64,000 bases of DNA from Torymus aiolomorphi (Eukaryota > Arthropoda > Insecta > Hymenoptera > Torymidae): the NCBI GenBank assembly GCA_036365515.1, contig CM070876.1:131404394-131468393 (forward strand), written 5' to 3'. Below the pieces are notes generated by a model. That model was not told the DNA's origin and searched no databases. It was given only the letters and a program-made list of their open reading frames with translations. Below, piece after piece: positions 45,172 through 57,187 of the stretch (its first letter is position 1; every line of letters starts with the position of its first letter). A program made the translations under genes and the position numbers.

Positions 45172-48100
45172 TTATTGTCGATTTGTACTTGGTGCAGTTT
45201 TTTGTTGAGCCCGTATGAATTCAGGATAGTCTATAAAACCATCTCTATTTGCATCATCCATTTCCAGAATAGGATCAATTAATGTCTTCAGTTCATCATC
45301 CTTAAATATTTTCTCATCTACATTAACATTCGGATCTTTATTTCCTTCTTCTGAATTAAAAAAAAATTATTATTTGATAAGATAACGCAACAAAAATATT
45401 TCATATAATAACCATAAGAATTAATGTGCTTGTGGCCAAATATAATTACCATGCCAGTGGATTAAAGATTTAATCAACTCACAACCATCAAGTTTGTTAT
45501 TGTTGTCAGAATCGTGCATTTTAAAGTAATGAAATTGCAATTCTTGTTCAGACATTTTGCTTGTATCTATTGGTACATCTGAATGTTCTGCAATATGTCT
45601 ATAAAAAATAATCATTGATTTTAGTCACTTTATCTTTTCAACAAAGCCTTGATTATACTAATTGATCATATGGACGTACGCTTTTTCCTGAGCAATATTT
45701 GCAGCATTGAGTATTTGCTGTGTTTGTCCATGATAATGCCCATGATCATGAGAGTTTTGTTGAATTGGAATATGTTGTATATTTGGCATTTCTTGTATTT
45801 GTGGCATCTGTTGCATCTGCGGTACCTGTTCATTAATAAATTTTATACAAGTAAAACTTTCATTTTTTTATTTTAGAATATTATACTAAAATATGTTGCT
45901 AAAGAATATTCAGTAATTTTCCAATTTCTATAAAAAAAAAAAGAAATAATTAATATTCAAGTTATGATGAATTAATAGAAGCTCTGGTTGTACAGTCTAT
46001 TTTGTATTTTCAATTATCTAAAAAATTATTAGATGAACCGACTATTAGGTAAAGAATGATTTTGATTATTCTAAATACTATGTTGTTAAAATCTAAATCT
46101 TAATCTAAATTCAATTTATAAAAGTTATTTTCAGACGATAAAAATTTCAAGATTAGTGTCCCGTATGGAAATGATAATTGTATAAAATGTAAGAAATTAT
46201 ATGAAAATGTAAGAAAATGTATAAAACTGTATAAAACTATTGGTTTTGAACTGAAATAAAAACTTAATTAAGAGCTGGAAAAAACTTTGTTAGCAAAGGA
46301 CGATCTGACTGCCCCCCACTACCAAATTGCCCAACGTTTCGAGCCCTCTCCGGCTCCTCCTCAGGGTCTTACCCTGAGTGGTGGGGGCAGTCAGATCGTC
46401 CTTTGCTAACAAAGTTTTTTCCAGGTTTTAATTGAGTTTTTATTTCAGATTCTGCGGGGGTGATTATAAACAAGGGCAATCTGACTGCTATAAATATTAA
46501 TTATTTTAATTTAATTTGTAAGACTGTAAGACCAATGGAAAAATTCTTATCAGTTTCCTTATAAATATCACTAATTTTTTCAAATTAGTCTGCAAAAATA
46601 AATTGTATAAAAATGTAAGGAAAGGTAAGAAAATATAATAGAATATAAGAAAACGTAAGAAAATGTATAAAAATGTAGAATATTACATATTCTTACATTT
46701 ATATACACTTTTAAGCTGCTTTTTATATTAATATATGTTTTCTTACATTTCATTAAAATTTGTACATATGAGAAAATTTTCTGGAAAAAACTTAAAATTT
46801 TTTTGATTAAATTAAAATGTCCAAAAACCAATGGGTTCATATGGTTTTATACAGTTTCTTGAAATTTTGTACAATTTCTTACAGTTTTCTACATTTTCGT
46901 ACATTTCTTTTTTCATTCGGAGTCAAATACATAAACATTGATTGGTCCAACCAATCGAAATATTAACAAATTAGATTAACTTCATTGTGGATATAAAAAT
47001 TTATAAGGATTGTACTTCTTAACTTTTGATTTTACTTTACATTCTTTGTTTATTGTTAAAAATATGGCTGTTGTTACATGTACGACAGATTTCCTAACCT
47101 CAAAAAATGTACAACATGTATTAATAGATGAAAGGATACTTGAAAATTTTTAAAATTACATAAATTTTGGCAATTAGGTATTGGTAATTGACTAAAGAAA
47201 TAATATTCCTTCTTGTGTGGAAACTATTTTCTTGTGAAAAGTACATGATAGTAAAGTACGAACTTTACGATGGATGTGTTAAAAACGTTATTTGTACGAC
47301 AGATTTCCAAACCTCAAAATGTACGATATACATATTAAAACATATAAGGACACTTGGAAATTTTGACAATTTTTGGTAATTGACTAAAGAAATAATATTC
47401 TTTCTTGTGTCGAAACTATTTTTTTGCCTGTTATATCAAAATTCTCGTTACTGAAACGATGAGTATTTTTGTCGCGGTAGACAAATCTGTCGTACATATA
47501 GTAACGCCGTAAAAATATATAGTACATGAAAAAATACATGTTAACTACATCACTCTCTTCAAAGAAATTTTTAAATAATCATTATTTCTACACCTTTTAT
47601 GAAACATGACATATATGCATTATAAATGTATTATTTATTATTTATTAATATATATCAGAAAATTACATAGAAACGTAATTCCGCAAAGGAAAATAATATT
47701 TCCTGTGTGCGGCCCTGATTATAAATTATAAGAATTTTAGAAGGTAAAAATATTTTAAATGAAAATAAAATAAGCTTAATATACATTTTTAAGTTATAAT
47801 CTAATGTTTGAAAATTCAGAATTATATGCATCTACATTATAAATATATATATCAATAAAAATAATAAAGTATTTACTGAATATGAAAGCAGCTGAATGCA
47901 TTTTTCAGTCTTTTTGTAGATAATGGATTTAAGTAAAATTTTGATTGATCTCACATATCGTGTGTGCAGCACAGATAATTCTCAGATTTTAATAGAAACA
48001 CTGAATTTCCTTATCCTTTCAATACAATTAATAACAGTAAAATATATACTTGTTGAGGTAATTGATGTTGTAATACTTGTTGGTGATGTGCTTGTTGTTG

Positions 48101-48713
48101 TGGTATTTGATGTTGAGTAATTTGATGCATATTATGATGAGGAGCCTGAAAGAAGTTAGTTAAATTTTTTTAAATAATAGTTTTAGTTGATAGTATCTTT
48201 CACTTATTTCATTAATGCCGGGATGATTTATATATTGGTCAAAAATTTTTGTAAACTTATAATCATTTCTTTTTAGCATCAACAAAAAATTTTATAAATT
48301 TGTTTTAAATTCTTGTAAAAAATAGTAGTTAAGATCAAGTGTGGATATTTAAATTAACTCCTTGAAAAACATTTAAATTTTTAATTTTTTTTAATTTTAC
48401 ATGGTTGATGTAAAGGGGGTAATTAAAGAATTTGTTTTAATGAGTTAAGAGAGAGTAAGTTAAGTTGTTTTAATTTAATGAATCAATATATTAATATTAA
48501 AAAAGTAGTCAAAGTAGTCAAAGAGAATTTTAACTAGTAAAATAGAATGTTAGTTTTCTAGTAATTTCGTGAGAAACATATGTTAATAACTTGAAATACG
48601 CAGCTAACCTGTTGATAATGTTGTGGTGGTACACCAGGAGCTACTCGGTCTTGACATTGCACAAAACTAAGGCCGCAATAAGTTATTATAAAAATCCAGA
48701 TAGTTTGAAGCAT
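45172..48713 (-). CDS. MCFD2: MCFD2-like EF-hand secretory protein, 5 exons
   Basis: In animals MCFD2 works with the lectin LMAN1 (ERGIC-53) as a cargo receptor carrying glycoproteins from ER to Golgi. Exons on minus: 48713-48609, 48145-48050, 45825-45680, 45598-45450 and 45350-45172. All introns are GT..AG and phases agree, giving 675 nt, 224 codons plus TAA. Exon 1 encodes a hydrophobic signal peptide ([20 protein letters not shown]). Exons 2 and 3 encode a Gln/His/Pro-rich linker. Exons 4 and 5 encode two EF-hands, with loops [12 protein letters not shown] and [13 protein letters not shown], and the family signature [15 protein letters not shown]. The linker makes it longer than the vertebrate protein. 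No disruptions. The name rests on the EF-hand signature. Confidence 0.9.
46251..46448. mobile_element. Hairpin MITE in MCFD2 intron 2
   Basis: CTGAAATAAAAACT is mirrored by AGTTTTTATTTCAG. The arms, about 80 bp long, include AAGGACGATCTGACTGCC / GGCAGTCAGATCGTCCTT. A GC-rich loop lies near 46325-46375. It lies entirely within the intron. Confidence 0.78.
46570..46920. repeat. ATGTAAGAAAATGTATAAAA low-complexity
   Basis: Intron 2 contains many diverged copies of (A)TGTA(A)GAAAATGTA(TA)AAA, also at 46185-46235, and complementary TACATTTTCTTACA-like stretches, so it folds on itself in places. Non-coding. Confidence 0.6.
47065..47510 (-). repeat. CGACAGATTT repeat, copy B (MCFD2 intron 2)
   Basis: Inverted copy of 44404-44838 ending GTAACGCCGT. 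Together the two copies bracket exons 3 to 5 of MCFD2 as a long inverted repeat. Confidence 0.8.
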
Positions 48714-50040
48714 TTTGCTCAATTTAAACTAAATTAAATAAAAAATATCGAATAAATTTTTCCTATAGAGAAAAAGTATAATTCTATAAATAAATATTCA
48801 AGAATAGTTCACATTTACTTGTCAAATATTTACTTCATAATTGTATATCATATTAATAAATTACTTGAAGTGCAGTTTGTTAATTTTTTTTTTTAATTAC
48901 ATCCAACTTTATATCTTAAAGCTGTTTCCCGCAGTTTCAAGCCTTAAGTTGTCATTAGTATTATACAGTTGACGTGGATACTGGATACGGCCAGTGGCCC
49001 AGTGAAGCGGTTTTATACCGTATAATACTAAAATCAGTATAATACTATAAATTTGTCGTAAACTGCAGTATAATACCACAATTGGAATTATACCCAAAAA
49101 TTCTCATAAACAGTAGTATTATACCAAAACAGGTATCTTACTGAAAAAAGCACGATAGTAATAAATTAATAATAAAAAAAAGATATTATTATACACAATA
49201 CTGCAGTAATAAGTAATAAATAAAGTACTAATCTAATAAAAATGTGTACAATTATAATAAAAGTAGAAGTAACTTTCAGTTTACATTGTATTTATAATTA
49301 AGAAACTTTTCTAAATAAAATCATGAGTTCTGCAAGAAAATGAAATAAAATAAATGATATTGTAAGTGTAATAACATTTAATTATTAACAAACTAAGTAT
49401 TTACCTAGATTTAGAGATAAATAAATAAATATTTTATTCTTCGTTTATCGTCCTTTAGGCGAGATATTGTAATTAAAAATGTTAGAGTGAATAAATCAGC
49501 TATAAAATCATATATTTTGTATTACGACTTTCATCTGATTTGAAACAGTGCATTGGATCTTGATAAGAAGATAACGTTTCTTGTAGAGAAATTTGTCAAA
49601 GAACTGAAAAATGAATAATTTGATTTATGAAATAATAAAAGCATAAGAATTAATTGATAAAACACATAATAGAATTAAATCAAAAACACAAAAGAAATTT
49701 AAACAGGTTTGAATATAACGGAGTAAAAAAAAGAAATTTAAATTAAGCAACATTATTGCTAATATTAAAAATTAATATTTACATTAATAATTTAATAAGA
49801 GGCCTTTATTAAGGAAACGATAGTTTTTCTAAGAATAATAATCGGTTCTAAACCTAACCAAAATAAAAATGAAAAATATCATTCTAAACTTTAATAATAA
49901 CAAAAAGAAATCGTTGAGTCAAAAACTACATACTTCACAACAAATTTAAATCTAAAGTCTAAGAGAGACATTCTAAACAGCAAAATATCACGCCGTGTAA
50001 TTCTGGGGATTAAATTATTCGAACACCAAAAACCTAAAAC
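48714..50040. other. Upstream flank of MCFD2, AT-rich
   Basis: No ORF. Around 49015-49135 the motif (C)AGTATAATAC or GTATTATAC recurs about six times in both orientations. The rest is AT-rich and featureless. The MCFD2 promoter should lie in the first few hundred bases, but no TATA or initiator stands out. Confidence 0.4.
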
Positions 50041-50070
50041 CAAAATATCAAATCCTGAAGCTGAGAATTC

Positions 50071-50560
50071 CTATAAGGTACTTATTACAGGTGCTTTCGC
50101 GGCAGGCGCCGCATCTAAAGTTTTTATAGTGCCAGCACTGCTCACATGACCGGCCCTCCGGGTCACTCTTGAGAATGCGGAATATAATTCCGCACACATT
50201 CCACTTGAGGCTGGCGATATTGGATGGTGATGGTGTGGTGGCGGTATTGGAGCCCGCTGCTGCTGAGCCCTCTGATCGAGGCGCTTTATTTTCGCCTCTA
50301 AGCGGCGAATCATCTCCTTGGCCTAAACTGCACCGGAGCGGTAACGTTCCAGCTTTTTATGATATCTTGTGAGCCTTGCTCGCAGGCCCGCTACTTCACG
50401 GTCCATTGCTCGGTGAATACTGGTGCTGTCAGATTCTGGCCAACACTGAGTAGCGTCGCGACTTGGCTGCGTTGGTGGGGAGGCCTCTGTGGTGGGGGGC
50501 GACTGTGGAGTGCTAGCGCCTGCTAGCTGAGCTCTTCGAAGCGCTGATCCTTATGCACAG
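50071..50560 (-). pseudogene. Unidentified coding relic with coiled coil
   Basis: A minus-strand reading frame continues over about 160 codons. It holds a Pro/Thr/Ser-rich segment, then AGLRARLTRYHKKLERYR, a TAG stop at about 50322, then MIRRLEAKIKRLDQRAQQQR followed by a PIPPPHHHHPI stretch. The heptad-like basic and leucine pattern suggests a coiled coil. GC content is higher than in the flanks. I do not recognise the family. It may be part of a mobile-element protein. Confidence 0.35.
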
Positions 50561-51116
50561 GCCCACGCTTCTATCCCCACCCTGCGCTCCTTAGGCCAAA
50601 CGTTCAAAAGTAAATTAATGTCTTCGCGACATTTAGCCAAACTTTTGCTACGAATGCAAATATATTTGCAAATCTTATTTAATAACTGTAAACAAGTAAT
50701 AAACTATGTTTTTTGTAGAACAATATTTCATGACTGTTAGCCGTGCGTTGTAAATTTTTATCTCGCATGCATGTGTTCTTTTTCCACAGATACGTCACGA
50801 ATGTTTTGGTTTCGAGAGCCATAAAACTCTACCCCTTTTCAGCGTCGATGTTCGAGTATAGAAGTGTTTGGGAAATATCAATGTTTTGAATTTCCCGCGG
50901 TTGCGCGACTGAGGGATAACTCAGTAGGCGGCCGCGCGACGGCAGCACTCATCAGTTGCTCTCTGCGGAACAGCTGAATCGCTACACTGATTAGCCGAGT
51001 ATGGCAAAAATCATACTGTCTCTCTCACGTTCACACATGTACATGAGAGAGACACTGATTTGACTCACTCCTCGGTAACAATGAGGCGAGGAAGAAGACG
51101 GAAGTGCTCACTCATT
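50561..51116. other. Gene-free transition region
   Basis: Contains CTTCGCGACATTTAGCCAAAC and a short hairpin around TCTCTCTCACG...CATGAGAGAGA (51018-51055). GC rises toward the palindrome. No gene seen. Confidence 0.4.
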
Positions 51117-52245
51117 CAGTCTACACTGAGAAAAGTGGTCAGGTCCAGGGATCGAGCAAAGCGAGCGCGCGTGCCGTGTGCTGTTTGCGTCGCCGAGCTG
51201 CGTGCGCGCAGGACACGAAGCATTTGACGCGTCGATTTCAGCTGCATTTTGCACGCCGTATAGCCTTGCATCTTGGTTGAGCCAGCCAAACTGCGCGTCG
51301 CGGCGGCAGCGCTTGACGGCGTCCAACGACTCAGGCCAATTAAATTCTGCTCTGTACCTTCTTAAATATAAAGTTTAACGAAAAAAGTTATGAACAAAGG
51401 CTGTTTATTATTAAATTATCTACAAAAAAGTCAGTGACGACGAATCTCCAAGTGCAATAGTTTATTAGCAAATTGAGAAAAACCATAAAGGGTTTCGTGT
51501 TGTCGATGATACTTTCCCTTTATTTGCTCTGTACTTTCTTAAATATAAAGTTTAGCGAAAAAAGTTATTGACAAAGGTTGTTTTTTATTAAATTATCTAC
51601 AAAAAAGTCAGTGCTTTTCTTGTTAAATTTTATATTTAAGAAAGTACAGAGCAAATAAAGGGAAAGTATCATCGACAACACGAAACTCTTTATGGTTTTT
51701 CTCAATTTGCAAGTAAACTATTGGACTTGGAGATTCGCTATCACTGACTTTTTCGTAGATAATTTAATAACAAATAACTTTTGTTTATGACTTTTTTCGT
51801 TAAACTTTATATTTAAGAAAGTACAGAGAAAATAAAGGGAAAGTATCTTCGACAACACGAAACTCTTTATGGTTTTTCTCAATTTGCAAGTAAACTATTG
51901 GACTTGGAGATTCGCTATCACTGACTTTTTCGTAGATAATTTAATAACAAACAACTTTTGTTTATGACTTTTTTCGTTAAACTTTATATTTAAGAAGGTA
52001 CAGAGCAGAATTTAATTGGCCTGAGTCGTTGGACGCAGTCGAGCGCCGCCGCCGCGACGCGCAGTTTGGCTGGCTCGACCAAGATGCAAGGCTATACGGC
52101 GTGCAAAATGCAGCTGAAATCCACGCGTCAAATGCTTCGTGTATAAACCTGCGCGCACGCAGTTCGGCGACGCAAACAGCACACGGCTGGCGCGCTCGCT
52201 TTGCTCGATCCCTGGACCTGCCCACTTTTCTCCGTGTAGTTAGTC
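51117..52245. repeat. 1.1 kb palindrome with 178 bp tandem units
   Basis: The left arm (from CAGTCTACACTGAGAAAAG) mirrors the right arm (to CTTTTCTCCGTGTAGTTAG), each beginning with a GC-rich 240 bp block that ends at TTAAATTCTGCTCTGTACC or its complement. Inside are units of about 178 bp (TTCTTAAATATAAAGTTTA...): about one and a half on the left and two and a half on the right. The centre is near 51610. ORFs in both arms are mirror translations of each other. Confidence 0.85.
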
Positions 52246-52491
52246 AGGACGGCGTGCTCGCCACGAGGCCGCATGTCCAACTCACACGGCATTTTCGCGC
52301 AGTCGAGTAAAACTCTCTCTGTTAGTTAGGACGGCGTGCTCGCCACGAGGCCGCATGGCCGACTCACACGGCATTCTCGCGCAGTCGAGTAAAACTCTCT
52401 CTATTAGTCAGGACGGCGTGCTTGCTACCAGGCTTCATGGCCGACTCACACGGCATTCTAGCTCACTCTTGTCAAACTCTCTCTCTCTCTG
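52246..52491 (+). repeat. 82 bp tandem repeat, three units
   Basis: AGGACGGCGTGCTCGCCACG starts units at 52246 and 52328, and a diverged unit at 52410. Each unit contains CTCACACGGCATT and ends GTAAAACTCTCTCT. The period is exactly 82 bp at both steps. Confidence 0.9.
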
Positions 52492-53540
52492 AAACGGTCG
52501 GCCTCGTGGAGAGTTTCGGTGAGCACTATCGGCAGCTCTCACATCGGATGGACTCAAGCGTGGTGTTTCTCACTAATTCTATACGGCATTTCTCACAAGG
52601 CAATATATCAGACGGCAGTGGTTTCCATCTGGAATAGTCTCATACGGCATTTTCGCATAGTACAGTGCTTAACATACAACGCTGTCTCACATGGGAGTCC
52701 TCACACGGCATCTCCTCATGTAGCACTGCTGCTCGCCCGGCATATCATCAAATGGCATTTCTCACCGGCTAGCTGCATCTAGTTGTCCACGAGGCGGCCG
52801 CGGAATCTCTCAACAACCACTACGCAACACTCAACTGCTGCTTTCTCAACTATGGATTTTATCTGGCTGCCCTCCTCGGCTACTTCGCATCCTCGCACTC
52901 ATCTCAACGGCTTCCTCACGTGATCATCTCAACTTATGGCTTTACTCAACTGCACATCAACGTTGCGGAGTCACCATCATAGGACCAACTCATAAGCGTA
53001 GGCGATTAATACAACGCTACGTGCGAGAAGGTAAATACTCAATTAAATTCGGCCATTTTATACAGAGGTGCGCTGCTATAGTGAACGCATAACCACGCGG
53101 TACAATAGGAATTACTCAGTCATGATTGGATCAATAATATCTAATCGTGTCATCTCATTGAAACTCAACCACAATCAAATCAATAATATTTAATTGTGTT
53201 ATTTATTGCATGGTTACTCTCATCAGTGACTCTCAACGTAATTTAGAAAAACTCATATACGCAAGTTGTACAACTCATATACACTTACACAGAATTTGTA
53301 ACACTCAGACACTCAAACAATTATGTAACAGGCATACACTCAACCAATTTATTGTAACAGTTACACACACATTTAATATCAACCTTTATATCAACTTTTA
53401 TGTCAACTTTTAAATAACTTAATGTAAATATGTAATAGAAATTAATTTTATAGACAGTTTTCAATATATTATAATTTAATTTACTAAAGTGTTTGGTTCT
53501 CAATTTATTTTGTAAACACCCACAGCATGTCCTCATTATA
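52492..53540 (+). repeat. Decayed CTCACACGGCAT-type repeat and flank
   Basis: Up to about 52780 the motif ACGGCAT(T)T(C/T)TC(A/G)CA recurs irregularly, as if older units of the neighbouring array had decayed. Beyond it, short TCTCAAC and ACTCATATAC words recur to 53350 in AT-rich DNA. No gene. Confidence 0.5.
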
Positions 53541-53821
53541 AATTATGGCATTCTCAAACAAGAAGGCTCATTGTTTTTTTATCGTTCATCTTGAACCTCC
53601 TTTGGGAAAGCGCTGTTTCGCGCCACATGACGATTTTTTTATCAAGCAGTCGCTACGGGCGCCGTTATTATCTTTCGTGCGCGCAGAGAGGCTTTTTTAT
53701 ACTACAGGCATCTCGGGTCATAGGAAAATGCGACTGGACGCTCCGAGGAAAAATAAGTTTGACGAACCTCACGTGACGAGATGCTGAATTTTTTTATCGC
53801 TCATGCTTTTGACTGCGCTTG

Positions 53822-53858
53822 TATAAGAGCTCTAGGCGTCGCTACAGAGGCATCAGTC
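53822..53858 (+). promoter_or_regulatory. TATA box and initiator of the first Polinton gene
   Basis: TATAAGAG at 53822-53829 is followed about 31 bp downstream by TCAGTC (53853-53858), the arthropod initiator. The ATG comes 20 bp later at 53875. This spacing matches a standard RNA polymerase II core promoter. Confidence 0.7.
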
Positions 53859-53874
53859 TGTTCGAAACTCCGAG

Positions 53875-55109
53875 ATGGATACGTTCGTAAAAATTTCGCT
53901 GCGAAAAGCCATACTGCGGCTCTTTGGTAGAGAGAGGTATAGTAGAGGTAGTGCGTGGCTGCAGCGCTTACGCGGGATGACTCGCGACGAGTTGATCCGC
54001 CAATTACAGAGAACCCTTAGGATAGATTGCGATAGCGCGATTGCGCTATCGCGCAATCGCGCGCCTATATCGAGGCTCTAGACGTTCCGGCGAAGTTTTA
54101 CGGATAATCGAAGAGTTTGTTTTCAATCAGGGATTAAGTGGCCTGCCAGTTTTTAGTGACATAATCGATGGGCGATCGGAGCGGCTTGGTAAGTTTAAAA
54201 TATTTCAAAATATTTCAAAATATTTCTAAAAATTTATAATCATTGACATGCTATTTTTCAGCTCTGGAGAGTACTAAATGACGACGATTCGAGCGATGTT
54301 ACATATTTTTCCGGCGTGGAAGACAGCACGCCCACACACTCGCGGCGCGCCGCGGGGACGTTTAATCCAGTTGCACGCACTCTGAGTTTTGATAGCAGCG
54401 ATACCAGTGATGATGAAGACGCTGAGCCGGTTGTTATTATAGCCGATGTGCATGCTGGCGACGAGGGGAGTGAAAAACCTCCACGAGAGGTAGAAAGCCC
54501 TGCACTAATTGTAGGAAATATCCCTAATCGCATGAAGGAGGAGGAGGAGGAGGACGTAAGAGAAGTGCGAGAAGTAGCGAACGAGATCGAGCTTCAAGAA
54601 GAAGCCATAGACGAGTATCTTGCTGCGTACGATCGTCTACCTCTCATCGATGAGGACTTTCGGCTTCTGGCAAGTCAACCACCTGGTGCAGAGGCTGACG
54701 ACCATTCCACCACTGCTGAGAGTGCACGCAGAGAAAGACGGCACATACTGGGTGTGTTGTGTGCCACCGCCAACCAATCAGCCCCAGGGTACAACACACG
54801 CGAGCGCCTCGACCGCGTAGTCAACGAATGTAAGTAAATATTTTAAAATATACCCTTTTTAAAAATATTTTTCGGTGCGTAGTTGTGCGAAGTCGCCATC
54901 GGTCTCTAACGCAGATTGTGGCATCGCTCCCCGAGCTTGCTCGTTTGCGGGAGGTATACGAGCGGATATCAGGCAATCGCCAAGCACGGCTCCAGCGATG
55001 GTTTCGCGACCAAGCCGAAGACGAATCCTCGCCTTTGTATACAAAAAGCAATCTGCGGGATTTGGTGAATAAAGTATTAGAAAGCTTTGCGGGTACCGTA
55101 GAACTTTAA
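53875..55109 (+). CDS. Spliced gene of unknown function at the Polinton left side
   Basis: I do not recognise the product. Exon 1 starts at ATG 53875 (VKISLRKAILRLFGRERYSR, basic) and has a donor at 54189. Exon 2 runs from the acceptor TTTTTCAG (ends 54261) to 54829. It is Asp/Ser/Glu-rich, with an acidic run (EEEEEDVREVREV) and the phrase SFDSSDTSDDED. Exon 3 runs from 54883 to TAA at 55107-55109 and ends in a helix-rich segment (LPELARLREVYERISGNRQA). Exons 2 and 3 join in phase. Exon 1 does not reach its donor in the frame that fits exon 2: around 54035-54090 the reading changes frame, next to GCGCGATTGCGC-type palindromes. The locus therefore carries at least one disabling shift, or uses a different first exon. 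Confidence 0.5.
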
Positions 55110-55110
55110 A

Positions 55111-57170
55111 GTAAATCCCTCACCGTAAAACCATTAATCTATTTTAATATATTTTAATAAACTTAATAAATAAGAAATTAGGAAAAAACAAAGTGCAATC
55201 AAATAATATAACTAATATTTACGATCAAGACAATGAAAAAATAGAAGATCAAAGGGAAATTGCTAATGTTATGAATAAGTATTTTTGAGAAGTAGGATCG
55301 GAAGTAAGTAAAAAAATTATACAACCTACAAATAAAAGATTGAATATGCCTAAACCAAATAACAAATCAATGTTTTTAGAACCCGCTGATGCACTTGAAA
55401 TAAATACAATTATACGTAACATGAAAAACAAAGCTGGAGGTGTAGATAATATAAATACAAAAATTTTAAAGACGTTAGCAAACTACATAATTATTCCTTT
55501 AGAACATATATACAACTTGAGTATTGAAAAGTCTATCTGGCCAGATAATCTCAAAAGTGCCGAAGTTGTCCCTATCCACAAAGCTGGAAGCAAATCATGC
55601 ATTTCTAACTACAGACCAATATCTCTAATATCCAATGTTGCCAAAATTTTTGAAAAAATACTTTATAACAGACTTTATACTTTTTGGAAAAACATCAAAT
55701 ACTTTCTGAACACCAATATGGCTTTGTTAAAAACAAAGGTACGGCGGATGCACTTAACTACATAACACATAAAATCTATCAAAATCTAGATAAAAGCAAA
55801 CGTATTATTGCTACTTTTTTAGATCTGGCAAAAGCGTTCGATACTGTTAACCATGACATATTACTTAGCAAATTAGAACGTTATGGAATAAGAGGAAAGG
55901 TCTTACTTTTGTTCAAAAGCTATCTCTCCGATAGACAACAAAAAGTTCGAATACAAAACCAAATAAGTGAATACAAATATGTATCTTGTGGGGTGCCACA
56001 GGGAACAATATTAGGACCGATACTTTTTATATTATATGTAAACGATCTATTGAGAGATATGCCGGAAGGGTCTATTCTGTCCTACGCTGATGACACTGTC
56101 ATCATTTCTAGTGAAGACACGTGGTCAATGGCGCAGGATAGAATAAACAAACTACTAGATCAAGCGGCGGAATGGCTTGCTTTAAATAAGCTATCCCTAA
56201 ATATACAAAAAACTAAGTTTATAACTTTCGGTAACTATCGTGATAGTGTCCCAATTAATGTAAATATAAATATACAAAATCAGCAAATAACTAGAACAGA
56301 ATGTTACAAGTACTTGGGATTAATTTTCGACTTTAATATGAAATGGGATAGTCACATTAAATATTTAATTAACAGAACAAAATATTTAATATTTATACTC
56401 GCAAAGCTAAGAAAAATTATGGATACAAACACATTGATGATTATTTATTACTCCTTCTTTCATAATGTTATAAACTATGGCATCATTGCTTGGGGGGGGG
56501 TGCTTGTAGAACAGAAATTAAAATAATACAACAAATCCAAAATAAATTGCTCAAAATCATTGCCAAAAATAAATTCCAGGTGCACAACACTCCGCTAAAA
56601 ATAGAACAAATGTTCACTCTAGAATCCTTATGCTATCATTATAATAATCTAAAAGATGCTTTTCTTACAATAAAACGCAATACTAGAAAAAAATCACTAC
56701 AACTACCTAAAATGACCAAAGCTATTAGTGATAAAGATAGTCTGGTAGAAGCTATGAGGGTATTTAACGAATTGCCTAATGATCTCAAAATTTTAAATTA
56801 TAAGAAGAGTACAATTAAGTACAAATTAAAACAAAAGCTCTTTCGATAATAACATTTAATTGTAACATTACGCACAACTTCATATCATTTTCACTGTTTA
56901 CTTTTGGAAAAATGAAGATTATAATATTACGTTTTGGCGGATTTTATTTATAGAATATATAAATTGTTAAATGAAATAAAGTTTTTGAAAATGTTTATGT
57001 TACTCGAATGAGTAATCTGTTAGTTTTAAGTTATAGATATAGTATTAGTTGTATGCAACCAGACTATTGTACAGGTAACAATGTTTACCTCTAATAGATT
57101 TTACTTTGTAAACTGCATTGTAACTTTTCTGGTTAAATAAATAAAAATAAAATAAATAAAAATAAAGGCA
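55111..57170 (+). mobile_element. LINE (Jockey/CR1-like), 5'-truncated, inside the Polinton
   Basis: The reverse transcriptase reads in pieces: the LKSAEVVPIHKAGSK and ISNYRPISLISNVAKIFEK region, then the FLDLAKAFDTVNHDILL block, CGVPQGTILGPILFILYVND and the catalytic YADD (56082-56093). Breaks are TGA at 55286-55288, a frameshift near 55690 and a shift at a run of nine G (56492-56500). There is no endonuclease or ORF1, so the copy is 5'-truncated. It ends with an (A)AATAAA-rich tail (57134-57166), as expected for target-primed reverse transcription. The insertion falls between the first gene and the polymerase. Confidence 0.88.
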
Positions 57171-57187
57171 TCATTTATTTTATTACA

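Noticed and set aside
51108..52310. Paired ORFs in the palindrome
   Set aside because: Mirror images of the same GC-rich arm, with no protein features.
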